In this document: positions 45,437 to 57,437 of the stretch, piece after piece | Layout: each line of letters opens with the position of its first letter | Numbering within the stretch: the first letter of the stretch is position 1 | NCBI RefSeq assembly: GCF_000003815.2 | Contig: NC_049981.1 | Coordinates: forward strand, 6,532,445 to 6,596,444 | Source of the DNA: Branchiostoma floridae | Lineage: Eukaryota > Chordata > Leptocardii > Amphioxiformes > Branchiostomatidae | Direction: 5' to 3' | DNA: 64,000 bases | Made by a program: the position numbers and the translations under genes | Notes under the pieces: generated by a model | What the model was told of the DNA's origin: nothing | Seen by the model: only the letters and a program-made list of their open reading frames with translations | The model's database searches: none

Positions 45437-47358
45437 GTAATGCAGGTTTAGTTTTCAGTAGCACGGCGCGTGCGCTGTATCTCCAGAACGCTGGGTGCCA
45501 TTGTGTTGCTATTTGGTGGAGGTGTCCTCATTGTCAGGTATGAATTTGTTTCACCTTGTGTTCGAACTTGACACTGTAGGCTGATGCTGTTTTTTGGTAG
45601 GGGCAGGTCCACTAATATCTGCTTGGTTGTGAATACAGGGGATGGGTTTTGTGTGGCTGTGTGATATATATATGGCCTCCTTCGGTCAATATTGACCATG
45701 GTAAAATCTGTGTGAGTGACAGGTCTAAGTTTAGATATCCTGTGGAACAGCTAATCCTAAGGAACAGGTAATAGGTCGGTATGCTTGGTTGTTATCACAG
45801 CTGGTGGGTTGGGGGAGCGATCAGGTGATGCTGTTGTTTTTGTGCTCCGTTTCTTCCTTCAATCAATGGTTCAATGGTTCAATAGTTCAATGGTTCAAAG
45901 TTAACCCAGCCCTTACAAAGGCCCTTTTGAAGGCCCTTCTCAATCCCACTCAAGATTTAAACCTTCATTATACGCAGTTGTTACCAGTTGTGGTCGGTAC
46001 TGAAAGCCTCTTAACATCTGGTTACATCGAATGAATGAAACGCTCGTATGGCGATATTTCAGATCCATTGGTGTGAGATATAATTTATTGAATTATCTCA
46101 CATAACAGTTATGCATTAGCTATTCAAAAAGATTAAATAAATGCCTAATCAGGCTAATGCATTGTATGTGAATATATATATACATTGTATGTGAATATAT
46201 AAAGGAGCAAAGACGTCATTGAAACGTTTTGAGATAATGATGTCATCGAAACGTATGACCGCAGCAAAACACTAACCTGAGTTTAGTAGAACGCGAGCTT
46301 CGTGAGCTCAAAGCGTTACACGAAAAGTAGCAATAGATAATATTGGCGGGTCACTATTTACATTTTAAATGCTAACACTAGTACTGCTGAAAGCGATAAT
46401 TGTTTTTTTGCAATGCATTTTCTGCATGCGAAGCAGCCAGGTTTGCGATAGTTACAGGTTCATACATTTGTATACCTCTTCAAACAAATCACTTGACAAC
46501 GTGTCCTACTAGCTCAGTGTTCAAATCCGTGGACTGGAAATTTTTTTCAACTTTCTTTTTTTATTTAATTTTTTACATGCATTAAAGTACTAGTAAACAA
46601 TACTTTTGTCTTTTGACCAGAACATTTGGGACTTTCTGTTATAGTTGTGGATTTTTCCGCCGTTGGGATATTTGAATGAACGACGAGACATGTAATACAT
46701 AACGCATTTAATGTCTCTGATTATATGTCGTTCTAACTTTTTTTTAAATGCCCATACAACAATTACAAGACAAGAAACTGATTTTCTCGAAAAAAAATTG
46801 CATAATGTATGACAAAAAGTTTCACTAAACATATTCATTTTTATATTCCTGGACATGCCTCAGTTGCATATTTGTGAATCTCTCCATGCGACCGTATCAG
46901 GTTTAGTTACTCTGTTTCTATTTATATGACATTCTAATAACTAGAAAAAACGTTCACAAAGTCACTAAAACCTTTTTTTAAAGCACTTGTGTTGGTTGTC
47001 TCTGCTTATTTTGATGTAATTCTCATGTTTATTGATGAGCGCCGGCGAAGCACCGATGTACTTTTTCCTGACGATATCCCTACTACAAGCCAAAACACAG
47101 GTTTTTTTAGAAGCACTTGTTTCCTGTGTGTCTGGTTTGAAGGCTGGCTTCTGTAGTGGTACATGTATGCCACTTTCAGTGTACACTCAGTTTACGTGTC
47201 ACACCAGTGGCTTCTGTTCTAAGAGTGCTTGTAGGTTGGTTGGATCTGCTGCTGTATTGGTCAGGTATAAGTTTTGGTGCTGAAGACTTAAGGGTTGCTT
47301 TCAGTCCTGTACAAGACTGTATACTTGTGATACGAGGTTATGAGCGTGTTTGGTCATC
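45437..47358. other. No gene recognised
   Basis: Contains a short TTCAATGG tandem (45863-45900) and two GTCAT.GAAACGT phrases (46213-46255) of a dispersed repeat. Nothing else stands out. Confidence 0.4.
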
Positions 47359-47430
47359 ATGGGGAAACGAAAGAAGATACGAGTTTCTAAGGTGGAGGAG
47401 AAGGAGATAGAGCGTCAGCGTAAGAGAGTG
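47359..47430 (+). CDS. Possible first exon, very basic N-terminus
   Basis: ATG at 47359 opens 24 codons (MGKRKKIRVSKVEEKEIERQ, then RKRV) followed directly by GTATGTGTAAG, a strong donor, in phase 0. The charged, basic sequence looks like a real protein start rather than random DNA. No second exon could be identified downstream. It may belong to an unrecognised gene or transposon. Confidence 0.3.
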
Positions 47431-48159
47431 GTATGTGTAAGATTTTTTGCAGATTATGTATGCCCTTGTATTTGTTGTCTATAATACTGATAGTCATATG
47501 TGATGTATGATTGTGCTTGTTTGTACCTTGTTTTAGTGTATATATTCCTCCTAGAAATTAGTATTCATATTAGGGAAAATGGTTTAGATGTCATGTGATA
47601 TCTGGAATGAAGGGTGTCTTTAAATTATGCCAGTAGAAGTCATGACTAGAACCTGCACTGTATTTATACGGTTGTGTGTCCAGTGTTACAGATGATCAGG
47701 TGAACTTATATAAGTGACTTAAACTAACATTTGACAACTACTGCAACAACCAGAACGCTACCAATTGCACGCCATTCAAACAAAATTACACAGCCGACAC
47801 AGTCACAAATACACAATAGCTTAACAATCACCCATTACATTTCATGCAGGTCTAAGGTCTACGAACTCTTGTTTGCCAAGTGTTTGAGGAGCAGTCACAC
47901 CTCGAACACTTTCAGGTCGTCAAATTGGGGGGGGGGGGGGCGAGATCACTGGGTGTAGCGAAATCGCTGTGACACCGGCGAACCTCGAGCGTTAGTGATC
48001 TTTAGTACTTTCTATACTTAGACATGATGATTTTGTTTTGTAGTGTTCAATGATTGATCTAGGTGTATGCAGGTGTTGTTCTATGTAATTTTGTATTAGT
48101 ATGTAAAATTTACAACGTGTTAGATATTCTTTGAAACTTGATTTTTGCTCCTCCTATTT

Positions 48160-49215
48160 TCCGGATGAAAGTCTGAGCATCGTATATTCACGATGGTCAA
48201 ATTTGGCCCCGAAGTTTCCATTCGAACGAAGGGTCGAGTTACCGTGGCTCCCGCCGCGCACTCCGGGGAATCTCACAGTAACTGGAACATCTTCCAACAG
48301 ATCATGGTAGTTAGAAAATCAACCGCTCACACGTGCCTCGTCGATATTATATGAAAACTGGCAGTGTGTACACGTCAAATCTTACCGTGTACGTGTGCTG
48401 CAAAGTTTTGTCTCCATGTTTTCGGAAATGTGCCTTGTTGGTTGATTTAGAAAGGGTGTTCGGTTGACCCAAAAAACAAATACCATATTAGATTGGTCCT
48501 AAATTTGACTGAAAATCCAAATATTTTATATCACATAGGTAATGATATTAAGATCAAACTTTCTGTCTTTTTTCAACTTCTACTTAAAACTATTTTTACA
48601 GCCAAGATAAGGTCGAAAAATCGTCATTTTTCCAAATTCTCACACTCAAAGACGAGTTATTCAAAATTGCCTCCATGTTCCAAAAATCCCTAAGACACAA
48701 AGCTGGAGATATTAGTTGTCGACAATATAAGTCCTGAAAGAGTTGATTTGCAAGCGTTTTGTAAGCGATTTAAATACCATGTTTGGTCCTATGTCGAGTC
48801 GCACTGATAGGGACATGGGGTAATTGATACCGCCGTAAACAAGTGTTGTTATATTCAAGGTCAACGATAATGACGCCAGCATCTTTGTTACATGTCACAT
48901 GTTCCAAACTAAGCGGCAGCAAAACTAAGCTTGTCAAATAACTGTTTATATTTGTGAAAATGTATATTTTTCTTCTGACTCACGGCACCTGGGAAAATGA
49001 GGGCGTGTTTACTGTAACAACCTGCGGATGACCGCGGGTGACCCCCAATAGAACGCCCGTTCTGTTCGATCACGTCAGCGTTCTGTTTGATTACGTCATA
49101 TCGTGCATGACTCGTGTTCTAAATCCCCACATAGAAGTCTCGAAATTTTGTGGCCAAATTTTACCATCGTGATTTAGGACTTGATCTGACTCTTTAATAA
49201 AATGCTCTCCTATTT
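48160..49215. mobile_element. Non-autonomous TIR element, about 1.05 kb
   Basis: TCACGATGGTCAAATTTGGC near 48190 is matched inversely by GCCAAATTTTACCATCGTGA near 49152-49172. Weaker similarity extends outward (AAAGTCTGAGCA versus the complement of TGATCTGACTCTTT). The interior has no transposase frame. The outer boundary and target duplication are unclear. Confidence 0.55.
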
Positions 49216-49799
49216 CAACAGAAAGACTTTAGCTATCCGTCTTAATATTTTGTAGCTCAGTGGTCACAATTAATCTACCGGGAAAGATGTGTAACTAAGA
49301 GAAATGTGGAAATGGCATATTAGATTTAAACGCTTGTGACTTGTTTTCATAATTTTAGTGTTTCTCTGGTTGTGCATTTGTGTTCAATATAAAAAAAAAA
49401 TCTCTGGTTGTACATCTTGTTCCTAATAGTATGCTTCCCTAGTTGTGCATTCATGTTCAAGTTAACGTACGGTTGTTTGGAAAAATAAGCTTAAGGAAAC
49501 TACACGCCATGCATCCGTATGTATGGCTTTAGAGGCTTTATTCGGTCCATTAGCAGAGATGGCGGAGATGGCGTGTTTTCACAACGAGTAAACATTGATA
49601 AACAAATGGAGAAAAGCAACGAAACGCCACGCTCTGAAGTTGAATGTCTTTGACACCTGTAAAGCTATTTGTACCTATGTGGTATTCACATTTACCTTAC
49701 ATTCTGTGGGAGTCCTGTGATTCAAGTCACTTGCATAGAGTTGCGACCATCTGAACTCTTTTGGTTTGTTAAAAACTGGAGCTTTATAATAAACCAAAT

Positions 49800-49881
49800 T
49801 TTTACACGTACAATCGCACATACGCACACAGACATATATACATATACAAAATACACACACATACAAATACGCACGCACGCA

Positions 49882-49928
<47 letters not shown>

Positions 49929-50160
49929 ACAGAGACATACATACATACATACATACATACATAAATACATGTATAGGCCCGCACACACACATACCCACAC
50001 ACGCACGCATATATAATATATACACACGCGCATATGCACACGCACATACACATAACATATAAATGTACACACATACGTACAAACACACACAGAGAGACAC
50101 ACACACACATGTATGCACTAAAGCACACACACACACACACAAACGTACATAAACACACTT
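49800..50160. repeat. CA/ACAT microsatellite
   Basis: A long impure (CA)n with ACATACAT and CACGCA interruptions. Open frames here are low-complexity artefacts. Confidence 0.95.
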
Positions 50161-50629
50161 TTGTTGGACTGGTATTCTGTCAGACACGTTCACAGGAGTT
50201 CCTTTTTTTCTCGGAAAAGAGCTTATTATAGGCTCTTGCCAACGACCTTTCCATTGACCCTCGGCACAGCTGTTAACTTACCCGCATGAGCATTGTTGAC
50301 AGTGTTGACAGTTTACAGTGTCACGGCTACGGTCAGTAGATTGTGTCAGGGTGAGCAAAGCCTTTGGTCCCGTGCATTGTAGCTTCGTGCGGTAATAATC
50401 AAACGTAAAAGACCTCAACACACTTATCGATAATACTAGGATGACTCGGTTTGAGCAGTTTTATGATTTATTTATTAGGATTCTCCATATACGATGACAA
50501 TGGAGGGTATGGCGGAACAGGTGTCAATGGACACCTTTTCAAAGCCGCCATGCACACATGTTCGCATATGTTTACAAGGCGGGGTTAAGCCCCCTTTAAG
50601 CCGGCTTTAAGCCCCGATTACAAATTAAG

Positions 50630-51429
50630 AATTCAGCTCGGCCGACTTGTCAGCGAGCTCCAAATGGGAATTTTTGGCCGGAGTATGACCGGCGTTTGGG
50701 CGATTACGCGGGCTTCGGACGATTTTTAGCAGCTCGGCCGGCGTTTGCGGGGCACTTGCAGCTGCGCTTAATTTCAACGAGGCCACGGCGGCGATTGTTG
50801 AGCTCGGAGAGCTCGTCAACGGGTTGCCTGTAGCTCGACCGGAGCTTGCCCGAGCAATTGCCAAGACTTGGCCAATACTCGGGCGGAAACCCGGCGGTTT
50901 TTGACTCTCTTTTTTCGGTCGGAGCTTGCCCGAACTCTTCGGCGTCACGCCAGCCTCGCTCGGGTTCCCTACAATAACCGGACGATATTCCGTCCGACAT
51001 TGACAAGTTTGGCGTGCTTCGGGCGAGCGTCGTGCTGCTGTCGGTGGGAGCTTGGAAGGGCTCAGGCAGAATTTTAACTGTTGCCTAATCAATTTTACAC
51101 CTGTGTTGAACACGTGCTTTTGTTTTGGGGTTTCATCTTTAGTAGACAGTTTGGTCCTTAATATAAGATAAATAAAGACTACTGTATAAACGTTTCTAAG
51201 AATGCTGCGTACCTTTAATAATGAAAGGTAATTGGACACGAAGACAGTACTTCCCATTTATTTTTTTGCTATTGGTTTGGATGTGTGAGATCATATATTC
51301 TTCATGTATGAAGGCTTCCAGCCTGAAACTCGGACGGCCTTTGCCGGCCTTCGACCGAGGTTCGCCCGAAGTTCGCCCTATTTCCGCTTTGTCAAAATAT
51401 TGTATTATGGTGAATCAGACTGGTCTGTT
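50630..51429. repeat. Dispersed repeat X, copy 1
   Basis: GC-rich sequence with GCTCGGCCG, CTCGACCGGAGCTTGCCCG and CGGACGATATTCCGTCCGAC, followed by an AT-rich half (GATAAATAAAGACTACTGTA, GGCTTCCAGCCTG). It is colinear with 52406-52454 plus 53945-54713. It runs into a 100-N gap. No protein domain is recognised in either strand. Confidence 0.75.
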
Positions 51430-51529
51430 NNNNNNNNNNNNNNNNNNNNNNNNNNNNNNNNNNNNNNNNNNNNNNNNNNNNNNNNNNNNNNNNNNNNNNN
51501 NNNNNNNNNNNNNNNNNNNNNNNNNNNNN
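51430..51529. other. Assembly gap (100 N)
   Basis: A run of 100 N. Repeat X stops at its left edge. Confidence 0.95.
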
Positions 51530-52454
51530 TATTGCATATACCTGAGTCTTGACATAAGATGTATTTCATTGTATTCACCTGTCCTCATGCAACCTATATA
51601 TCTCCAATATGAAGTCTCTACCATGAAGTGACCACAAAAGAACTATGTAATGTCTTTATTAATTATGCAAATATTAGGTATTAATTAGAATAACGCACAT
51701 TTTGGTATGTGCACCTGGCCAAGGGATATAACATGACTGTTTTTCTAGTATTTAGGAACTGATGCATTTACCCGTGTTTCTTAAGACTGGTACTTTACCA
51801 GTGTTTGTGTAGCATTTAGCAACAGCTATATCAACTTGCGCGTAGATAGTGTTTATAATGAGAAACTATTATTCACGTGTGTTTTTGTTAGTGCTTTGGA
51901 AATGTTTCCAGCACAAGAAAGAAAACACTGTGACAAATTTAAAACATATAGCTGACGTATTCCGTACCATAGACGGTGTTGATTTATACTTTCGCAGTAG
52001 CACTGTTTTTATGCCACCTCAGCTGCAAAAAATGTCTTTTTCATTTCAATGTCATGTTTGCACCGAACAATATAGTATCGACTTTAGAGGTATGACATCT
52101 TACGGTACGGTAATAAGGTGCCAGGTAACACACCATATACGTTACTCCCCAGGTGCAGTATAGTACTAGGTAGCGCACCTGTAATATGTAGTAACCAGCT
52201 GCTCTTGGGGGGGGGGCGAAAACGCTAAAGGGGGGCGAAAACGCTAGTGATCTCGACCCCCGGGGGGGCGAGATCGCCGGGGGGGCGAGATCGCTGTCAC
52301 ACCGGTGCTCGGCCGACGTTGAAATTCGGCGAGCTCTGACCGAGCTACAAATTCGGCCGGCGTCCGCATGAATTGTAAACCCGGCTTAACAAATCAAGAA
52401 TTTAGCTCGGCCGAGTTGTTGGCGAGCTCCAAATGGACATTTTCGGCCGGAGTA

Positions 52455-53944
52455 TGTCCAGAAAAGGGGTAATTGTACGAAGTTAGTGTGAACGAACTTG
52501 TGCGAACTTGTACGAAGTTAAAGGTAGACCGTAATCGGTAAACTTCGGAAGTTTTAAGTGACGTCATCTAACTTTGTACAGGTAGGCAGGGTTGGTGTAC
52601 GATGTACGATGTACGATGTACGAACTTAAAAAAATCTAACTTAGTACAGAGGGGCAGGGTTGATGTACGATGTACGATGTACGAACTTAAAAAAATCTAA
52701 CTTAGTACAGAGGGGCAGGGTTGATGTACGATGTACGATGTACGAACTTAAAAAATCTAACTTAGTACAGAGGGGCAGGGTTGATGTACGATGAACGATG
52801 TACGAACTTAAAAAATCTAACTTAGTACAGAGGGGCAGGGTTGATGTACGATGTACGATGTACGAACTTAAAAAATCCAACTTAGTACATAGGGGCAGGG
52901 TTGGTGTACGATGTACGATGTACGAACTTAAAAAAATCAGAGAAAACTGGAGAGAGCAGGACTGCTGACCTTGTAAATTATCAAAATTAATGTTCAACAA
53001 AGATAAATGCAATACATGTTGCATTTTTATTATTTTCAGACAAAACATCGTTATTCTACATGTTTCACATTTACCATGTGCGACAGGTGAAAGTAGAATA
53101 GAATGCTGCGTACAGAGTTAGCATAACCCACAGTAGGGCTGGGTATCGGTACAACGTACCGGTACAAAACCGGTTTTTCTTATTGGACCGGTCCAGAAAA
53201 ACCGGACCTGAAAAAATAGGGTGGACCGGACGTTGGACCGATTAGAAAATTAAGAGATTATTTTGTCAGGCATTCACACGTTTTGGCGCTTGTAGGTGGA
53301 AGAAAATAAGAGTAAAGTACTAGAGTAGAGTTAATAGTAATGTCTACCAAGTTTTACAGCCAATCGTACAGGTGAAGTTAGCGTTGTAGGATTTTAAAAC
53401 GCCAGTGTAAGTCTCATACTCCACCAAACAGATTTCTTTGTAGTGAAATGGACCATTGGTATGAGTCATACTGAATCAGGTCCAGGTTCAGGTCTGGACC
53501 TGGACCTGATCCTCTGGACCTGAACCGGACCTGGACCTGAATTTTCTGTACCGGTACCCAGCCCTAACCCACAGCATAGTCAAAATATCTTAACTTCGTA
53601 CATCGTACATCGTACATTAGGTCCGCCCCATGTACGAACTTAGCATAACCCACAAAATAGAAAAATCTTAACTTCGAACATCGTACATCGTACATTAGGT
53701 CCGCCCCATGTACGAACTAAGCATAACCCACGAAGTAGAAAACATATTAACTTCGAACATCGTACATCGTACATTAGGTCCGCCCCATGTACGAACTTAG
53801 CGTAGCTACGTCACAGATAATTGTCGACGTTTCCCGAACTTTGCCGACAGCGGTTGTCGGAAGTTGACGGAAGCTAGAAGTTGTCGGAAATTACGTGTGA
53901 CGTAGGCTGATCCAAACTTCGTACATTTCACCCATTTCTGGACA
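52455..53944. mobile_element. TIR element Y with inverted GTACGATGTACG arrays
   Basis: The left end TGTCCAGAAAAGGGG and the right end (complement) TGTCCAGAAATGGGT give about 30 bp of TIR, both followed by ..TGTACGAAGTT. GTATG flanks both sides, probably the target duplication. Inside, six units of about 63 bp (52590-52940) carry GTACGATGTACGATGTACGA, and three units of about 82 bp (53583-53805) carry the inverse, CATCGTACATCGTACAT. It is inserted into repeat X copy 2. No transposase is visible. Confidence 0.75.
53134..53566. mobile_element. hAT-type MITE with 8-bp target duplication
   Basis: A 433-bp element starting TAGGGCTGGGTA and ending TACCCAGCCCTA, with the inner ACCGGTAC motif also inverted. 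ACCCACAG is directly repeated on both sides (53126-53133 and 53567-53574). An 8-bp duplication with TAGGGCTGGG ends is diagnostic of hAT non-autonomous elements. The interior is rich in CCGGACCTG/CAGGTCCGG palindromes. It sits inside element Y. Confidence 0.9.
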
Positions 53945-54720
53945 TGTATGCGGCGTTTTGGCGATTATGCGGGCCTCGACCGTTTTTTTTTTGCAGCTTG
54001 GCCGGCGTTTGCGGGGCACTTGCAGCTGCGCTTAATTTCAGCGAGGCCTCGGCGGCGAGCTCGGAGTGCTCGTCAATTGGTTGCCTGTAGCTCGACCGGA
54101 GCTAGTCCGAGCAATGGTCAATACTCGGGCGGCCAATACTCGACGGTTTTTTACTCTCTCTTTTTCGGTCGGAGTTTGCCCGAACTCTTCTGCCTCGCAC
54201 CAGGCTCGTTCGGGTTTCCTGCAATAACCGGACGATATTCCGTCCGACTTCTGACAAGTTTGGCGTGCTTTGGGCGAGCGTTGTGCTGGTGTCGCTGGGA
54301 GCTCGGGAGGGCTCCGGCAGAATTTTAACTGTCACCATATCAATTTGACACCTGTGCTGAACAATTGCCTTTGCTTTGGGCTTTCATCTTTAGTAAACAG
54401 TTTGTTCTGAATTATAAGATAAATAAAGACTACTGTATGAACTTTTCTAAGGAAGCTGCTTACCTTTAATAAAGTAAGGCAATTGGACACGAAAACAGTG
54501 GTACTTCCTATTTATTTTTTGCTATAGGTTTGGATGTGTGAAATCATATATTCTTCATGTCTGAAGGCTTCCAGTTTGAAAGTAAGACGGCCTTTGCCGG
54601 CCTTCGCTCGAGGTTCGCCCGAGGTTCGCCCGAGGTTTGCTAAAAGTTCCCCCGATTTCAGCTTTGTCAGAATTATTGTATTATGATGAATAAGACTGGT
54701 CTGTTCACTTTGTGGCTCTT

Positions 54721-55460
54721 GCGGTAGAGTTTGGATTGGTGTATCACAACGTTCCTGTTGATATTATTGTTTTCAGTGTGCCCGTCTACTCCACTCATGT
54801 CCTGCATATATCCCGCAATATATCCCGAAATTAAATTTGACACAAAATTTGGCTTTTTACAAGGTTAGTAAGTTCTGACTTCGTCCATGTTCAAGACATA
54901 GTACAATCTCATTAACAACTTACAGTTGTGTTGGACAGACGTCTGACGGGCCATTTGTAAAGGGGCAGATTTTCAGCGAAAAATACAGCCGATACTGAGG
55001 GCGATGTTGACATTTGGCGAGCTCTTACCGAGCTACAAATTCGGCCGGCGTACGCATGAATTGTAAAGCCGGCTTTATAACGCCCCTTACGGGGTTGCAT
55101 ACCCTTTCGCTGGCTAATTACAAGACGGGAATGGCCAGGTCTCCCGTCCGGGTGAATGATGTAAATCAACGTATAAGGTTCGCCAGGCCTCCAACTGGGT
55201 GATTTGAAGTGAATCACCAACTCCAGACAGAAAGGTTTGCGCATCTCACACCGTACCATCGTATGTGTGGGGGTTCTTTCACGTGCATGGGGTGTGACTC
55301 TCCCCATACACGGTCTCCAGTCCTATCAGAGGGACGGCCCTAGCCGAAGCTGGGTACTCATTTTCACCCGAGTATAGTGAGGAAAGCGTGCCGCTGCGCC
55401 ACGCGATCCCACGCATGGTTTTCTCAGGTTGGCATGATATAAATAGAATACACGATTGGC
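54721..55460. other. No gene recognised
   Basis: Contains the 55015-55080 fragment of repeat X and a GC-rich stretch (55080-55420) with no clear identity. Open frames are short. Confidence 0.4.
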
Positions 55461-55869
55461 ATCCATGTCAACCACGTAAGAAAATTCGTTATTTATCTCT
55501 GGAATTCGTTGAGTCATCTACGAACCCCGCAGTGCCGCACCGGTGCCCCAAGTGCAGTGAGATACCGCCTTTAGCAAACTAACCACAAAGATGAAGTTAA
55601 TTAATTACCCCCCTGCCAAGTAATGTATGTTGAAACATAACATATATTATATATATATAACATATATTATATGCATAACTATATATAGCCTACACATTTT
55701 TTTTTACCTTTTTACGGTATTGTTTAATTTCATTTAGGTATTTAAAAGTAATTCTACCCTTGTCATTACTTTTAGGAAGTAACTTTGCACACGATAAAGA
55801 CGATATAAGTAGCATATTGAAAACTGCGGTCAAGGTGTAAATAACGCCGAAGAACGGTAATTCAATCGC

Positions 55870-56150
55870 GGTGTTCCGAAAGTGCGAAAAGGAACGAAAA
55901 GGAACGAAAAGGAACGAAAGGAGCGAAAAGGAACGAAAAGGAACGAAAAGGAACGAAAAGAAACGAAAAGGAACGAAAAGGAAAGTACCGAACGTGCGAA
56001 AAGGAACGAAAAGGAAAGTACCGAAAGTGCGAAAAGGAACGAAAAGATTGGATAGGAACGAAAAGGAAAGTACCGAAAGTGCGAAAAGGAACGAAAAAGA
56101 ACGAAAAGATTGGATAGGAACGAAAAGGAACGAAAAGGAACGAAGTATGA
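55870..56150 (+). repeat. GGAACGAAAA tandem array, left arm
   Basis: About 25 copies of a 10-bp repeat (GGAACGAAAA), with interspersed GTACCGAAAGTGCGAAAA higher-order spacers. The array reads as Lys-Arg-rich or Phe-Ser-rich artefact proteins. It is inverted relative to 57255-57437. Confidence 0.9.
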
Positions 56151-57254
56151 AGCAAAGTGAAATAAATCGATGGGAATATCAGGTAACGGTACTGTGATTG
56201 ACAAATGCATTTGCAACTGACTTTATTTTTGCATTTTGCGGCTTGTTCCACGAAAATCCTAGAGCTCCGATGGTTAAACGGTGAACCGGCGGGAAAGTGC
56301 ACGCGTGGAAATAGCTAAATACAAATCAAAGGCGATGGGCGGAGTCACGAATCAGTGCGTCTCGGGTTCCCACGCGGGCTGTCACAGGGGGGGTTCTTTT
56401 GAAAGCCGCTGAGTAGCGCGCCTAAAAAACTTTTGACGGGTTGTCGTTTTTTACGGTCTCAAAAATGTCACAAAGTCGTTTTCTAGTAGTCCCGGCCTAA
56501 ATTATAAGCGGCCCCGGGCAATCGGGACACAGCGTTGATTTCAATTCGAGGTCTGGTTCCAAAGACTTTTTCTGCCGAACCCGCACGGGAGACGTGAGTC
56601 GCCCGCCAGATCTCTCAATAGTTTCCCAATATCTTTTGCACAAATTCCTCACGTTGGCCCTTTCTTCCCGCCAAAATGATGAATACTCAAGGTACAACGT
56701 GATGAAAGCTCCTTGGTACAATCACTACAATGTATACATGTCTATCCTTTCACACCTTTTCTTTTGTCGTGAACGAGCTAGAAGATAAGTCTCCAGTCTC
56801 CAGAAAACCATGTTGTGGGCCCTGTTGAAGGGAGCTGTCATGCTCGTGGGGCAGCAGTTTATTAGCGTATCATTCCAGACCGGATTTCTATTAGACGTAA
56901 ACAATCGCAGGTCATTTGCATGCGGTGCTCCCATCTTGAGAGAACAGAAGCCACCCAAATACAACAACAACGCTGCAATCTTGCCTCATTCTGAAAATGT
57001 ACATTAATCGATATTTATCTATCACCCGCCAGTAACTGGATTTTAGTCCTTACTTTCTTATCTCAGTTCTGTTTCCTTGTATTTCGCTGATCTTCAGAGA
57101 ATGATTTAGCCACACATACACAACAGCCTAAAACAGCCCCGTAAAGATTTCATATTGCCATATTCTGAGAAAAATAAAACACGTTTCATGGGCTTCTAGC
57201 GTACGCAGTACCAGTTCCTTATATTCTCATTCATTTCATTTTAGTTTGCTTCAT
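56151..57254. other. Spacer of the fold-back structure
   Basis: About 1.1 kb between the two inverted arrays. The inner borders are inverted copies of each other (GGAACGAAGTATGAAGCAAA at 56137 and its complement at 57245). Open frames up to 80 codons exist but none is recognisable. Confidence 0.5.
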
Positions 57255-57437
57255 ACTTCGTTCCTTTTCGTTCCTTTTCGCACTTTCGGTAGCGAATGTG
57301 CGAAAAGGAACGAAAAGGAACGTTTGTTTCTTTTCGTTCCTTTTCGCTCCTTTTCGTTGTTTTTCGTTCCTTTTCGTTCCTTTTCGTTCCTTTTCGTTCC
57401 TTTTCGCTCCTTTTCGTTCCTTTTCGCACTTTCGGTA
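57255..57437 (-). repeat. TTCCTTTTCG tandem array, right arm
   Basis: About 16 copies of the same 10-bp repeat in the opposite orientation, ending TTCGCACTTTCGGTA, the inverse of the left arm's beginning (CCGAAAGTGCGAAAA). A direct duplicate of left-flank sequence (GTATTGAAAACT...GTGTAAATAACGC, 55815-55845) follows at 57493-57530. Confidence 0.9.

Larger units (their letters stand above)
52300..54720. repeat. Dispersed repeat X, copy 2 (interrupted)
   Basis: Matches copy 1 in two pieces, 52406-52454 and 53945-54713, separated by element Y. A further block, GGCGAGCTC...CCGAGCTACAAATTCGGC (52330-52385), is repeated at 55015-55080. Confidence 0.75.

Noticed and set aside
49669-50193. His/Thr-rich and Cys/Val-rich open frames
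   Set aside because: They translate a CA/CACAT microsatellite; no splice signals or homology.
50625-51257. 210-codon minus-strand frame in repeat X
   Set aside because: GC-rich repeat with no domain; the other copy of X does not preserve the frame.
54912-55307. 131-codon minus-strand frame
   Set aside because: Overlaps repeat X remnants and a GC-rich repeat; no domain or splice context recognised.
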